Shown: in pieces, positions 12,106 to 21,249 of the stretch | Layout of the letters: the number at the start of each line of letters is the position of its first letter | How positions within the stretch are numbered: position 1 is the first letter of the stretch | Assembly (NCBI GenBank): GCA_963932145.1 | Contig: OZ010596.1 | Location: 77,507,752-77,571,751 of the forward strand | DNA length: 64,000 nt | DNA from: Acanthosepion lycidas | Lineage: Eukaryota; Mollusca; Cephalopoda; Sepiida; Sepiidae | Reading direction: 5' to 3' | Notes under the pieces: generated by a model | The model's database searches: none | What the model was told of the DNA's origin: nothing | The model's input: the letters and a program-made list of their open reading frames with translations, nothing else | Position numbers and translations under genes: made by a program

Positions 12106-12450
12106 CCCAAAAACTGATTCTTTTAACGAAATTTCACTAAATATAAGGCCCAAGAACCACTCGCGATAGAGTAAGAACATAAGTGTGAGGGGGGTGAATG
12201 AAGATTACTGGGATATGGCGGATAGATAACGATTGAACAGAGATTTGACACGATTCATTTTGTAGTGTTCGAAGAAGGACCAACGCGGGAGTATGTCCCA
12301 CAAAATAGCGATGCTTTGCAAGAGGCTTCGTGGTAAATGACATCCTTCTTACGAAAGGAATATATATAGACAACAAGGGTGATCCAATCATGATGGTGTA
12401 GCCAGGCTATAATGATCTGAATTGGAGGGGGGGCACTCGCCACAACATTA
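12106..12450. other. No identifiable feature
   Basis: Mixed-composition sequence between two 5S-type SINEs. Short minus-strand frames here show no family motifs and overlap one another, so I do not call a gene. Confidence 0.5.
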
Positions 12451-12454
12451 GCCG

Positions 12455-12822
12455 ACTTACAGCCACAACAACGTCGATCATTGAAGTTAAGCAACGTCGA
12501 GTTTGGTCTGCACCTAAACGGGTGGACGCTTGGGAAAAGCAGGTGCTGTAGGCTTGGGTGTGCGGGTGGTGTAATGGATAATGGATCAGAATTGTTAATG
12601 ATAGATCTGAGTTCCAATTTCCATTCTGTTCATTATATTCACTTACGTGCAAATACCCATGAGAAAGGTATGAACCCCCATCTTCTCCTCCCAGCTATGG
12701 GTTAATTATTAAGACTTGTATCACTAAGCTATTATTATCTACCAAAAATATATTCTTACTATCTAAAAATATTTTCTGGCTTTAAATAACATACAACGGC
12801 TTGATAAGCAGTAGAAAACCAA
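12455..12822 (+). mobile_element. 5S-tRNA composite SINE, near full length
   Basis: The head resembles 5S rRNA (gccgacttacagccacaac ... gaagttaagcaacgtcgag ... ctgtaggcttggg) and contains the internal promoter region. Next comes a tRNA-like unit with A-box-like tggtgtaatggataatgg and B-box-like gagttccaatttc. The family body follows (cccatgagaaaggtatgaa, cccagctatgggttaatta) and then a 3' tail related to ctttaaataac...cggcttgataag. Same orientation as the copy at 11,858, about 600 bp upstream. Confidence 0.9.
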
Positions 12823-12985
12823 TCTATCAATCATTTAATTAATCTTTCATACGTAAAATCACTGTTTACTTACTTCCGTACTCAATGTATTTCTATCATT
12901 TTTATTTATTTCTAGTATGTTTGCAGCACCCATGATATCTTACCTATAAAATATTACCAATTAAATGTTTGAAGTGCTGTGTGAT
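12823..12985. other. No identifiable feature
   Basis: AT-rich linker with no open frame or repeat motif that I recognise. Confidence 0.5.
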
Positions 12986-12989
12986 ATCA

Positions 12990-13360
12990 TGGCAGGGAAT
13001 GATAGGCAATTTGCTCACAGACTTGAGACAACAGATATGGTTCTACACACGAATGCTGAGCTGAACATGTGAGCAACGTGGACGTTTTAAGGGCTATAGG
13101 GACGGAAAGGTCACTTATACTTAGAAACAGTAAAAGACAGTTGAAATACCTGGGACACATAATGAAGAAATACGGCTTAGAGAATTTGACACTCACAGGA
13201 TATATTGAAAGCGAGAGGTAGAGGGGAAGACGGCGAGGTTGTATAAATAGATGGTAAAATAGGGTCTCAAGGAAATGAACATTGCTTAGAGTTACAAAGA
13301 AGAGGAAGCTCCGAAGAGCCGTGATCACCCACGTCCTGAAGGGACACGGTATATAAAAAG
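12990..13360 (+). pseudogene. LINE family C, ORF2 C-terminal fragment
   Basis: The translation contains stretches resembling RQLKYLGHIMKKYGLENL, LTGYIES and TKKRKLRRAVITHVLKGHG, the usual end of endonuclease-reverse transcriptase ORF2 proteins. Frame changes occur near 13,225 and a stop near 13,250. Only the region downstream of the reverse transcriptase is present, so it is a 5'-truncated, dead copy. Confidence 0.8.
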
Positions 13361-13625
13361 AAAAAGACTGCGGTTAAATAACATACTCATAAAATCTTAA
13401 TTTGAATAATTTCATCCATTTATTTAGAAAAGCACGGATTTTATTAATATTTCTGGAATCAAAATGTATGAAAATAAATATTGTTTAAATGTTGACAATT
13501 TACGTTTATTATAGTGGATAAGTTCAGAATTTGTCATTTTTTTTAATCCAGCTGTTCCATGAAACGCTCGTAAATTTAAGCGAGCTTTCATCACATATAG
13601 TTACATTCTGAACAAACACCAGTCA
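13361..13625. other. No identifiable feature
   Basis: AT-rich sequence between LINE fragments with no motif that I recognise. Confidence 0.5.
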
Positions 13626-13627
13626 CA

Positions 13628-13995
13628 GTGAATGAATTTTCCCTCGGAGAGGCCCGATGTCTTGAGTGTCTATTGGGCCTCAAACTCAATCCATACCCAA
13701 GTGGAACTCGTACTTACATTTTCGGCTCCCTGTACCGCTCCAGTCAGTACCTGACTTCACATGCTATCCTCTACCTTTACAAAAACCAAATTAGGCCTAA
13801 AATGGAGTACAGCTGCCATATTTGACCACGAGCTGCCCAATTCTTACTTTCCAATATCGATAGAATCCAAAAGCGTCTCCGTGTCTCTATGGGTGACAAA
13901 TTATTTTCCATCCTGAAACCCCTCTCTCACAGACGAGTTGTAGCAAACCTCTTACATTATTTTCCAAACCACTTATTAGACCGCCATTGAAATGT
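13628..13995 (+). pseudogene. LINE family B, fragment downstream of the reverse transcriptase
   Basis: An open stretch begins MNEFSLGEARCLECLLGLKL and continues SSQYLTSHAILYLYKNQIRP and KMEYSCHI, then after a stop DRIQKRLRVSMGDKLF and PLSHRRVVANL. This order (YKNQIRPKMEY, DRIQKR, LSHRRVVA) is the familiar region between reverse transcriptase and C-terminus in many invertebrate non-LTR retrotransposons. It ends abruptly where a Penelope-like fragment starts. A closely related, longer copy lies at 52,790-53,640. Confidence 0.82.
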
Positions 13996-14034
13996 TTATT
14001 CTAAAATCGGGCATTATTTTTCGAACAACCTAAT

Positions 14035-14320
14035 AACTTTACATCCGAAGCAGGAGTTTACGAAATAAGTTCACAATATTCCAAGAAATACATTGGTGAA
14101 TCATTCCGAAAATTAAAGCAAAGAATATGCGAACATAAAAGCGGCTTCAAAATTTAAAAAGAAGACACTCAGAACGTTGGTATGCCACCGTAGCATTCAT
14201 GGTGACAGTTTGACCTAAAAAAAAAAATGCTGTTTGATTTACTTAGACGAAGATGCATTGAAAGTGTTATGATCTACGAATCTCCTGTAGTTAATATACG
14301 ACCACGCTATTTCTCCCGTT
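14035..14320 (+). pseudogene. Penelope-like element: GIY-YIG endonuclease remnant
   Basis: The + frame reads AGVYEISSQYSKKYIGESFR followed by KLKQRICEHKSGFK, then a stop. GVYEI...KKYIGE is the GIY-YIG pattern and ICEHKSG matches the conserved EHK that follows in Penelope-like retroelements. Downstream pieces (a CIESVMIYESPVVN-like stretch) fit the end of that domain in a shifted frame. No reverse transcriptase is attached. A second candidate of the same kind is at 20,085-20,390. Confidence 0.65.
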
Positions 14321-14569
14321 TTTACTAAACTGGTGTTGAAATACTGTGAGATATGAAAAATCTTAAACCAAATGCATAAATATATAAAAACTGAGTTGAA
14401 ATTCTTATTCTTCTATGTAGCGTTTCCCTTCAAAACATTGGCGATCATCGCTTTTTTATTCTTTTATCCATTGTAGTGCGCAGTAAAGTTTGTCTTTTTG
14501 CTGTCACTCCTAATAAAGTTCTGCCAACCATTTACACAAGCTCATTAAGTAGTTTATTCGCTCCCTTTC

Positions 14570-15514
14570 TGTTATGGAGTGGTCTCACAGTGGAGGCTTG
14601 TATTTGTACTAAGTCGGTCCTAAAATAGGTTCGACGTACAAAACGTTAGGAACTTGATATAATAGGTCATGACGCAGAGAAATCTAGTTGTGGTCGCTGA
14701 TACTTTAGTATCCGACTAACGGTCGTCCAGCATCGACTAGTATTTAGTCACCCCCCCACCATAAGGGTATCGTGTGGCACAAGGCCGGTTTAACATGGGA
14801 TCTCCGAGCCCGTGGGATCGGCCAAAAATATGCCCATTGAACCCGTATAAACGGGTTCAGGGTCGGTTTACCTCCCCGAAAAAGAATCCGCCCTTCGGCG
14901 TAGCCTCCTTCGGGTTTCTCCCCTCACGAAGACAATAAGTTCAATCGATCAGCCGGTCGTCCGACATCGACTAGTATTTAGTCACCCACCCACGAGGGTA
15001 TCATGTGACACAAGGCCGGTCTAACGTGGGACCTCCGAGCTCGTGGGCTCGGCCAAAAATATGCCCATTGAACCCGTATAAACGGGTTCAGGGCCGGTTT
15101 ACCTCCCCGAAAGAGAAACCTGCCCTTCGGCGTAGCCTCGTTCGGGTTCCTCCTGCCCGAAGGCAGAGAGTTCAACCGTTCAACCGGTCGTCCGACATCG
15201 ACGATATTTAGTCACCCCCCCCACACACACACGAGGGCATCATGTGGCAACAGGCCGGTTTAACGTGGGATCTCCGAGCCCGTGGGCTTGGCAAAAAATA
15301 TGTCCATTGAACCCGTATAAACGGGTTCAGGGTCGGTTTACCTCCCCGAAAGAGAATCCGCCCTTCGGCGTAGCCTTTTTCGGGTTCCTCCCGGCCCGAA
15401 GGCAGAGAGTTCAGCCGATCGTCCGACATCGACTGACTGACCCACTGAGCGACTGCTACTTATTATAGGTGGGAGAGTCTATTAACCATAGAATAGGTGT
15501 GTTCCACTATAACA
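14570..15514. mobile_element. Solo LTR with three internal repeat modules
   Basis: Begins tgttatgg at 14,570 and ends actataaca at 15,514, short inverted ends of the TG...CA type. Flanking pentamers are ctttc (left) and ttttc (right), a target duplication with one mismatch. Inside are three direct copies of a 230-240-bp module (from about 14,745, 14,975 and 15,212), each holding a 20-nt hairpin around tataaa and a second stem-loop. No PBS, PPT or coding region is attached, so it is a solo LTR. Related LTRs are at 44,876-45,375, 46,945-47,169 and 60,986-61,829. Confidence 0.85.
14745..15440. repeat. Three tandem about 235-bp GC-rich modules inside the LTR
   Basis: Each copy runs from gtcaccccc...cacgagggtatcatgtg, through acaaggccggt and gaacccgtataaacgggttc (14,839, 15,070, 15,309), to cccgaaagag...gcccttcggcgtagcc and finally ggcagagagttca. 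The modules are much more GC-rich than the surroundings. Short overlapping frames on both strands (about 65-75 codons, in every copy) track the repeat and are not genes. Confidence 0.9.
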
Positions 15515-15865
15515 TTTTCCTCAATATGTGTCCTTAAAATTCCAACTGTCTCCTTCTGATGAGAGTGTCCCCCTTTTCGTTCCGTTTTCTTTATGCACAT
15601 ATTCAATCCATGGGGGTATTTCTCAGCATTCTTCTGTAGAAATACATTTCTGTTGGCTCAGGTCTTTTCTTCACATGTAAGGAGATTGTCCAACATTGAC
15701 TGCTATTATAGGGGGACCGATATTAGATAACAGTTCAACACTCTTGTTTTCATTCAAACGGAATTAAAATTTAATTTAAAAAGACGATACAGTCAAAGTA
15801 AAAACAACAAAACAAACAATTCCAGCGTCTATACGACTAACGTGAATCACGTTCATTCACGCCAG

Positions 15866-16240
15866 TGCTCTTGGGGACACATGGCCGTGTGGATAAAAGC
15901 GTTGGTTGAAGTAATTCGGGTACTCGACCCAAACAGTTCAATACCTAGCCACAGCAGAGGTGAACAAAAACTTGGGTGAGTTGAATTACCAAAGGAAGGT
16001 AACTGGAACTGAGATATCCAGAAAAGGCATGGCACGTGGAACTAGAGCAATCTACCCCGGTGGATGAAATAAAGGGACCGGTTCGAAATGCTAACGTATA
16101 TCACCTGAAGAAGGCCAGAGCGTACAACGGCCGAAACGTCGTGAATATGACAAAAAAGATGAGGACAAGAGTCCGAACAATGTAAATAGTGTAAATAGTT
16201 ACAATACCTCATCTCAGAAACATAGACATGTGTTTTTCTC
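15866..16240 (+). mobile_element. tRNA-headed SINE-like element with hammerhead-like motif
   Basis: Starts with a tRNA-like head: acacatggccgtgtggataa (A-box-like) and ggtactcgaccca (B-box-like). A body of about 130 bp follows (agcagaggtgaacaaaaac, ggtaactggaactgagatat, aaataaagggaccg). Next is a compact motif at 16,102-16,143: CAC, CTGAAGA, a GGCC...GGCC stem, GAAA, CGTC, GTG. The tail is gatgaggacaagagtccgaa ... cctcatctcagaaacatag. Relatives are at 36,340-36,475, 44,226-44,545 and 48,971-49,336, so it is a dispersed family. The layout recalls the pol III-promoted, hammerhead-bearing Sm-alpha family of schistosomes; whether it is related is unknown. Confidence 0.75.
16102..16143 (+). ncRNA. 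Hammerhead-ribozyme-like motif (unproven)
   Basis: CAC (16,102-16,104) can pair with GTG (16,141-16,143) as stem I. CTGAAGA (16,105-16,111) fits the CUGANGA core. GGCC/GGCC (16,113-16,116 with 16,129-16,132) forms stem II with a 12-nt loop. GAAA (16,133-16,136) is the second core box, and CGTC leaves a minimal stem III plus a GUC cleavage triplet. One extra A between CUGANGA and stem II departs from the standard core, and stem III would be only two pairs, so activity is doubtful. Such very short stem III forms are known in Penelope-like elements, where they act as dimers. Confidence 0.4.
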
Positions 16241-16674
16241 ATGAGGTGTTTGATCAGTGAAACATGTCAAAATAGAAGTTTCGATAACAGCTTTTATTTG
16301 TAAATATTTTATAGAATTTAAATGTTTCTGTCAATCATAGATTAATCAAAGTTCATTTTGGAGATTACCCTGTCAGTTGGACCGATTGTGTCCCAGAGCA
16401 GAGTAGTTAACTCCCAAACAAAAAGGAGTCACATGTGTGCCGACATTCATATAAACCGGACCTATGTCTACCTATATATTAAAAACAATGACAGAATTTG
16501 GTAAGGAAAAAGTTGATATGACGTGAACCATAACAAATCAATTGAAACTAAATTTAAATGACAAAAATGGACAATAAAAAATAGTCTAAAATCTGTTTAA
16601 AGTACTCAAAATAGTTGTCAGGTTAGCTTCCTGTGGAACAACATCAAAATTAAGTCTTCAAAGATTTTTAAAAC
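16241..16674. other. AT-rich spacer; start matches the 20.0-kb paralogue
   Basis: Its beginning (gatcagtgaaacatgtcaaaa ... taaatattttatagaattta) matches 20,010-20,100, so it belongs to the dispersed repeat noted there. The rest shows nothing that I recognise. Confidence 0.5.
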
Positions 16675-17005
16675 GATGGCTTGATTTGTTTTTACGGCTT
16701 CTCCACATTTTGTAAGTTATTTAAAGCTAAAAGTATTTTTAGATTGTAACATTTTGGGGGGGATAATAATGATTTACGGATACACGCCCTACTAATTAAC
16801 CCATAGATGGGGGAGAAGAGCCGGATTCATACCTTTCCCAAGGATCATTTCGCATAAGTCAATGTAAAAAACCCAATTGGAATTGGAACTCGGCTCTCTG
16901 ATTAACAATTCCAACCCGTTATCCATTACACCACCCGCACATCCAAGCTTACAGTACCTGGTATTCCTTAGTTGTCACCCATCTAGATATTGACCGTTAC
17001 GCCCT
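16675..17005 (-). mobile_element. 5S-tRNA composite SINE, lacking the start of the 5S head
   Basis: On the minus strand the copy starts within the 5S head (cggtcaatatctagatgggt, aataccaggtactgtaagc), then the tRNA-like part (gcgggtggtgtaatggataa; gagccgagttccaattcc), the body, and a 3' tail ending near the gcttgatttgtttttacggc segment. It lacks roughly the first 60 nt of the 5S head. Confidence 0.88.
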
Positions 17006-17006
17006 G

Positions 17007-17240
17007 CCAATACCTCGTAAATAATGGACTATTCCGTTTTGATCGCGCGAAAAGAGAGGAAAAGACACAACTTGGTTTCAGTGAGAAAGAAAGGGAAGAT
17101 AGAAATGTTTAACATTGCCTGCCAATACCTCATAAATAATGGACTATTCCATCTTTTGATCATGTAGGAAGAGGGGGGAAAGACACTACTTGGTTTCAGT
17201 AAGAAAATGAAAGAAAGAAAAAAAGATAGAAGTGTTTAAC
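17007..17240. repeat. Two direct copies of an approximately 112-120-bp sequence
   Basis: The segment ctgccaatacctcgtaaata...ggactattcc...cttggtttcagtgag...gtttaaca at 17,007 recurs from 17,119 with a few substitutions and a longer purine stretch. It is a local tandem duplication with no coding potential. Confidence 0.85.
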
Positions 17241-18265
17241 AGCTGTTTCAGTGAAATGAAAAATGTTCTAAATTTCAAATCTTTTCATTTGTACTTAAAA
17301 TAATGACCAACCTCCATATTTATAGTTGTTCGATCGTCATTGAGCCCTCCATACTTTCGACCTTGTGCCACATTTAACCTACGTTTAGAAAATCGCCATA
17401 TTTACAGTTGTTAACTGCAATATTTTGTTAAAGTTCTTAAACCTAAATATTTAACGATGCGATAAAGGAATTTCTACAGACGTTTTATTGTCGTAGAATT
17501 CGCCATGAGCTTATTCAATCATTAATTTAAGAATTATGATTCATCAGAAATTCCAAATAGGAAAACCGCGAAATTTTCATGGGTTAAAACTCGTATAAAC
17601 TAGCTATATATGAAAGGCGTTATATCTGTTTATTTCGAGAAATGTAAAAAGTTATTTTCCCTCGTCAGTACAGCCACAAATTACATTCTCCTGTCTCCAT
17701 CGAGGTAGCTGGGTGTGGGGCTTGGTTGCTTGTTCAAGCAGAACAAAGAAAAATGTGTTTATTTACTTTTGATCGACTTTTTTTTTTAAACACCTGCACT
17801 TTTCAATATTTGGCCACCCTCTTAAAGTATTGACCAGTCCAGTCTTTCGACATTCCATCAGTTCAACCACACAATCCTCCCCACAACAACAGAGAGAGAA
17901 ACACTGACTCCTGTCAAAAGGTGAACGCACAAATTATTTAATTATATTCTTTAATTTTATATCGCTGTCAGCACCCCACTTCCCGTCACGATGTCACAAG
18001 TCAATCAATGAGACTTAGGATACTGTTTCCTTCCTTACGCTATAATTGTCTGCTTACCCACCCTTGACATTAGGAAGTGATTTTCTTCCCCTCCTAGGTT
18101 CAAATCCCACTCTGGCTTTCTTTTTTTTTTTTACCTGTGGGAGCCGAAGAGGAGACGAGACATCTTCAATCAACAGGTTATTGTTTGCGTAGATTCTATT
18201 GGCCCGTGGGGATACATTTTTATTTAGCTATATTAAATTACCTTTGACGTCGTGCCATGGTTTAA
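17241..18265. other. No gene; one SINE 3' fragment at 17,325-17,405
   Basis: Within this stretch, 17,325-17,405 (gttcgatcgtcattgagccc ... gaccttgtgccacatttaac) is the B box and 3' end of the window's tRNA-SINE family. The rest is moderately AT-rich, with short T runs and no supportable feature. Confidence 0.55.
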
Positions 18266-18269
18266 ATTG

Positions 18270-18455
18270 TTCGCAACCTGATATTGCAGATCATTACACT
18301 GAGTTTGATTCGCATTGGGTGTCCCATACCTGTAGCTTTGCGCCAAACTACGCTAAGTAAATATTTGGGGCGTCGACTAGTTGATAGTTATTATCGAGTT
18401 CGATCTTCACTAGGCGCCTCATGAGTACAGCCTTGTACGAAATTAGTTGGTTAGT
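18270..18455 (+). mobile_element. tRNA-derived SINE fragments, two partial copies
   Basis: Contains two 3' portions of the window's common tRNA-SINE: gagtttgattcgcattgggtg...gcgccaaacta (about 18,300-18,350) and cgagttcgatcttcactagg...ccttgtacga (about 18,395-18,445). The box-B-like ttcgat and the trailing ccttgtgcc-type end are the family hallmarks. Both are degraded. Confidence 0.6.
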
Positions 18456-18499
18456 TGAGTTTTTTTTGTTTTTTTTTTTCAGTATATCAACCTCTATAG

Positions 18500-18823
18500 T
18501 TTAGTTAATGTCGAAATCTAAATATTTTGAATATAATTTTTATGGCTTCAGCTACAGATAAAATGTATTTTTGTCATTTTGGTATAAAATTTATAACAGT
18601 AAATTTCATAGCAAAATGACCAACAATACATTTTATCTGTAACTGAAGCCATAAAACTATATTCAAAATATTTAGATTCTGTAATTTTAGATATTTAGAT
18701 TAGGTAATTCTGCTTTAAAAATGTATTTTTGATAATTTTTCTATAAATATATATCGTTGGTATTATATATATAATCTTCAGCTCGCTTCAGGTGAGTTTC
18801 AATTACTTTCCAGTAATTTCCTT

Positions 18824-18868
<45 letters not shown>

Positions 18869-19090
18869 GTATTGCTGGTATTTTTACTATAAAAATGTAT
18901 TTTTATACCTTCATGGTAATTGTGGGTTCACTATTTGCTCATAGCTGGAGTCCTAACAGGTGCTATCACCCGGATATGGGTGGATCTGGATACAACAGCA
19001 ATTACGAGGTGGTTCCACCCTCCTAAAAACTTCAATTCTCTCGATCAGGGATCTTTCTACTGGGTGTAGTTTATAGTCACACTTAGACTA
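18500..19090 (+). repeat. Foldback-type dispersed repeat, about 600 bp
   Basis: Arms of about 70 bp (left about 18,510-18,585, right about 18,604-18,690) are near-perfect reverse complements around ttttatggcttcagctacag / ctgtaactgaagccataaaa. Downstream sequence, including repeated tgtatttttat motifs, an (AT)n run near 18,825-18,865 and aacaacagcaatta-like sequence, matches the reverse complement of 54,890-55,290. Two copies in one window show it is an interspersed repeat. Confidence 0.7.
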
Positions 19091-19184
19091 TGTGCTAAAT
19101 TAAGTTAAGATTAGTAAACAACAACAATTAAGTAAACAACGACAACAACAACAACAACTACTAATATACAATGGTGATTTTCTA

Positions 19185-19330
19185 AAGATAGCGTAGATGT
19201 GACAAGTCCGAACGTGTAGGGCACCCAGTAAGGATCGAACTCACTATTCAGTTGTTATTGATAATATCGTTAAACAAAATCAACCAACCAATTTGGCACA
19301 AGGATGCAAACTTGCTGACCGTTACTCGAA
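19185..19330 (-). mobile_element. tRNA-derived SINE fragment
   Basis: On the minus strand, gagttcgatccttactgggt (a good B box) is followed by gccctacacgttcgga. Upstream in the same orientation lies a ccttgtgccaaattgg end of a neighbouring SINE. It ends adjacent to the tRNA-Arg-like sequence at 19,351. Confidence 0.6.
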
Positions 19331-19350
19331 GTGCCGAAAAAAGTGATAGT

Positions 19351-19424
19351 TTTATCACCGACGGAATCGAACCCACAATTCTTGTTTAGGAGGCCGTTGC
19401 CTTATCCATTGCGCCACAGAGGTA
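19351..19424 (-). tRNA. tRNA-Arg(CCT)-like pseudogene or SINE head
   Basis: The minus strand reads tggcgcaatggataaggc (D arm and A box), cctcctaaa (anticodon loop, CCT at 19,388-19,390) and gtgggttcgattcc (T loop and B box). The order and spacing match tRNA-Arg(CCT). The acceptor and T stems are only partly paired, so it is probably a pseudogene or the head of a SINE; the neighbouring sequence is also SINE. Confidence 0.55.
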
Positions 19425-19679
19425 CATCCTTCTATAATACAATGAGGTGCTTAAAATCTCGACCCCAAAATCGCAACGAAAATAAAAAAAGAAAAGACAT
19501 TATATTTGGTCAGACTTTGGGAAGTAAATTGTTCTGAAAAATTTTCAAGGATTTTCAGGGAACGCTCCTTATCAGACATCGGACAATTATATATTCAAAT
19601 TTTCGCCAGAAATGGTCCTGAAAATAAAAAGTAAAAAAAAAAAAATACAATAAAATCCGTAGCAAAGAATTTTGGTATT

Positions 19680-20100
19680 TAACAAAACTTGTATAAATGA
19701 GAAAATTTGCCCCCAAATCTTAAAACAAATGAATATGTTAAATAAAAACGGAGTTGAAATACTTATTCTTCTATGTACAGTTCCCCATTATGACGTAGGT
19801 GGACCGAAACAGTTCATCACTCTTTTCTTTGTTTCTAATGGAACTAAAATTTAATTAAAAAAAAAAACAAAAAAACAATACAGTTAAAGTAAAAACGAAA
19901 AAAAAAAACAACAAATGCCAGCGTTCAATATGACTAACGCGAATCCTGTTCTTTCTCGCCAATGTAGATTTGGTTGAAATAAAATCTGTTTTTCCGATGA
20001 CGCACTTTGATCGCCGAAACATGTCTAAATAGAATTTTTAAAAATTGTTGCCTATAAATCTATAACAGCTCCTATTTTTAAATATTTTATAGAGTTTAAG
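19680..20100 (-). repeat. Internally deleted paralogue of the 14.36-16.32-kb segment
   Basis: ggagttgaaatacttattctt (19,750) matches 14,390; tcatcactcttttctttgttt (19,815) matches about 15,745; acagttaaagtaaaaacg (19,880) matches 15,790; cgccgaaacatgtctaaata (20,012) matches 16,250. Compared with the first copy, this one lacks the LINE interior and LTR and most of the tRNA-headed element, so either those entered the other copy later or this copy is deleted. Confidence 0.7.
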
Positions 20101-20390
20101 GAGTCTAAATAAAAGATTAAATGAACACAAAAGGAACATTAAAACAAAACAAAAAATACATTAAATTTAGTTACTCACCATAACGAGACTCATCATAATT
20201 TTGATTTAAATGAAAAATACAAATAGGAGAAAACAAGGTTTAAAGAGTGCCTTGATCGCAACTCAGCTGCAGTAAATTTGCGCTCGGGCTCTTACAACAT
20301 TTCACCATTCCTGGCAGATCTTCTATTATCACTGGGTAGAATATCTAATAATAGAAGTGATAGAGAAAAAAAGGAAAAGAATCTAAATGA
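20085..20390 (+). pseudogene. Possible Penelope-like endonuclease-domain remnant
   Basis: In shifting + frames, pieces read RLNEHKRNIKTKQK, then NETHHNFDLNEKYK, then GLKSALIATQ and YNISPFLADLL. EHKR followed by a THHNFDLNE-like segment is a pattern I associate with the distal part of the Penelope GIY-YIG region. Several stops and frameshifts break it. Confidence is limited because each piece is short. Confidence 0.45.
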
Positions 20391-21245
20391 AATCGGTTAG
20401 AATATATACCAAAACGTAAAAACAAAAAAAAACAAAAAATCCCAGCATCCTTCGATTATGCGCATGTGTAGTCGCACCAATATAATAAATTTGATCCTAA
20501 AGGACGAAACGCGTTACATGAAAACATTTTCCACTTTATTATGCATTTTTCTACCTGCCTTGAAAATTAGCACCTTGAATTGTAGCTTTTACATGGGTTT
20601 CAACACTGACAAAAATCTACCAGCTTTGAAAATTAGCATTTGATTCTTAGCTTTTACCCGTGTTCTTATAACAAACTCTGCAATTACAACAAGCTTTACA
20701 TATTTTTTAAAATGCAATATCCCTTCAAGACTTAGGTGTTATGGTGGATCTCCTATGAAACAAATAAAGCTTAAGCTTCAGGACCCCTAATCCCAGAGGG
20801 CCCCCTGAAGCAACTTTTTAATGAGTGATTTTTTTAACAAAATCGATGTTTATTTTTTTCAAATGTTTATTAAAATAAGGCCATTTTAGTGATAGGATCA
20901 TAATCCAATGGGTTGAAGTAGCTAATGTTGGCCTTAGAATATACTCTAATATCCATTTCATATGGTCTCAAAATTCCCTTGTAATTGATCAAATTTCAAA
21001 ATTTTCATTAAGTCTTGTAGTGCCCGAACCCTCAGCTATATGAGGTCGTTGGGCTCGTCAGAATCTGTTCATAACCTACATTTTAGCAGTTGGATCCGCA
21101 AATCTGTTATTACTGGTTACGAAGTGGCCTCTATATTTATTCAAGCTTCAGGGCCCCAAAAATATAGGTCCGACACTGCGTAGGTGGTCATGGTTCTTCA
21201 TGGATTTCTTTTGTTTCTTTTATCTATGAATTGCTATATTTTCTT
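20391..21245. other. No gene; short LINE or Penelope tail-like pieces
   Basis: Around 20,490-20,515 lies gatcctaaaggacgaaacgcg, a second GAAAC-containing hairpin-like motif. The block around 20,560-20,655 (ctgccttgaaaattagcacc and a related second copy) also resembles 40,290-40,345. The rest shows no recognisable feature. Confidence 0.5.
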
Positions 21246-21249
21246 AGGA

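Larger units (their letters stand above)
14410..15770 (-). mobile_element. LINE family C fragment split by a solo LTR
   Basis: Minus-strand LINE C-terminal sequence (cgatcatcg ... cagtaaagtttgtctttttgctgtc ... ccatttacacaag) is interrupted at 14,569. It resumes at 15,515 with sequence parallel to 10,450-10,690 (cattcttctgtagaaatac, ggagattgtccaacattgac, cgatattagataacagtt). The arrangement shows that the LTR inserted into the LINE. A paralogue without most of this LINE segment lies at 19,680-20,100. Confidence 0.75.

Noticed and set aside
14978..15468. Four similar frames of 65-75 codons on both strands
   Set aside because: They follow the repeated LTR module and its reverse complement; the same frames reappear at 45.1, 47.0 and 61.5 kb within LTRs.
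19351..19424. Functional tRNA-Arg(CCT) gene
   Set aside because: Acceptor and T stems do not pair well and the context is SINE; kept only as a tRNA-like pseudogene.
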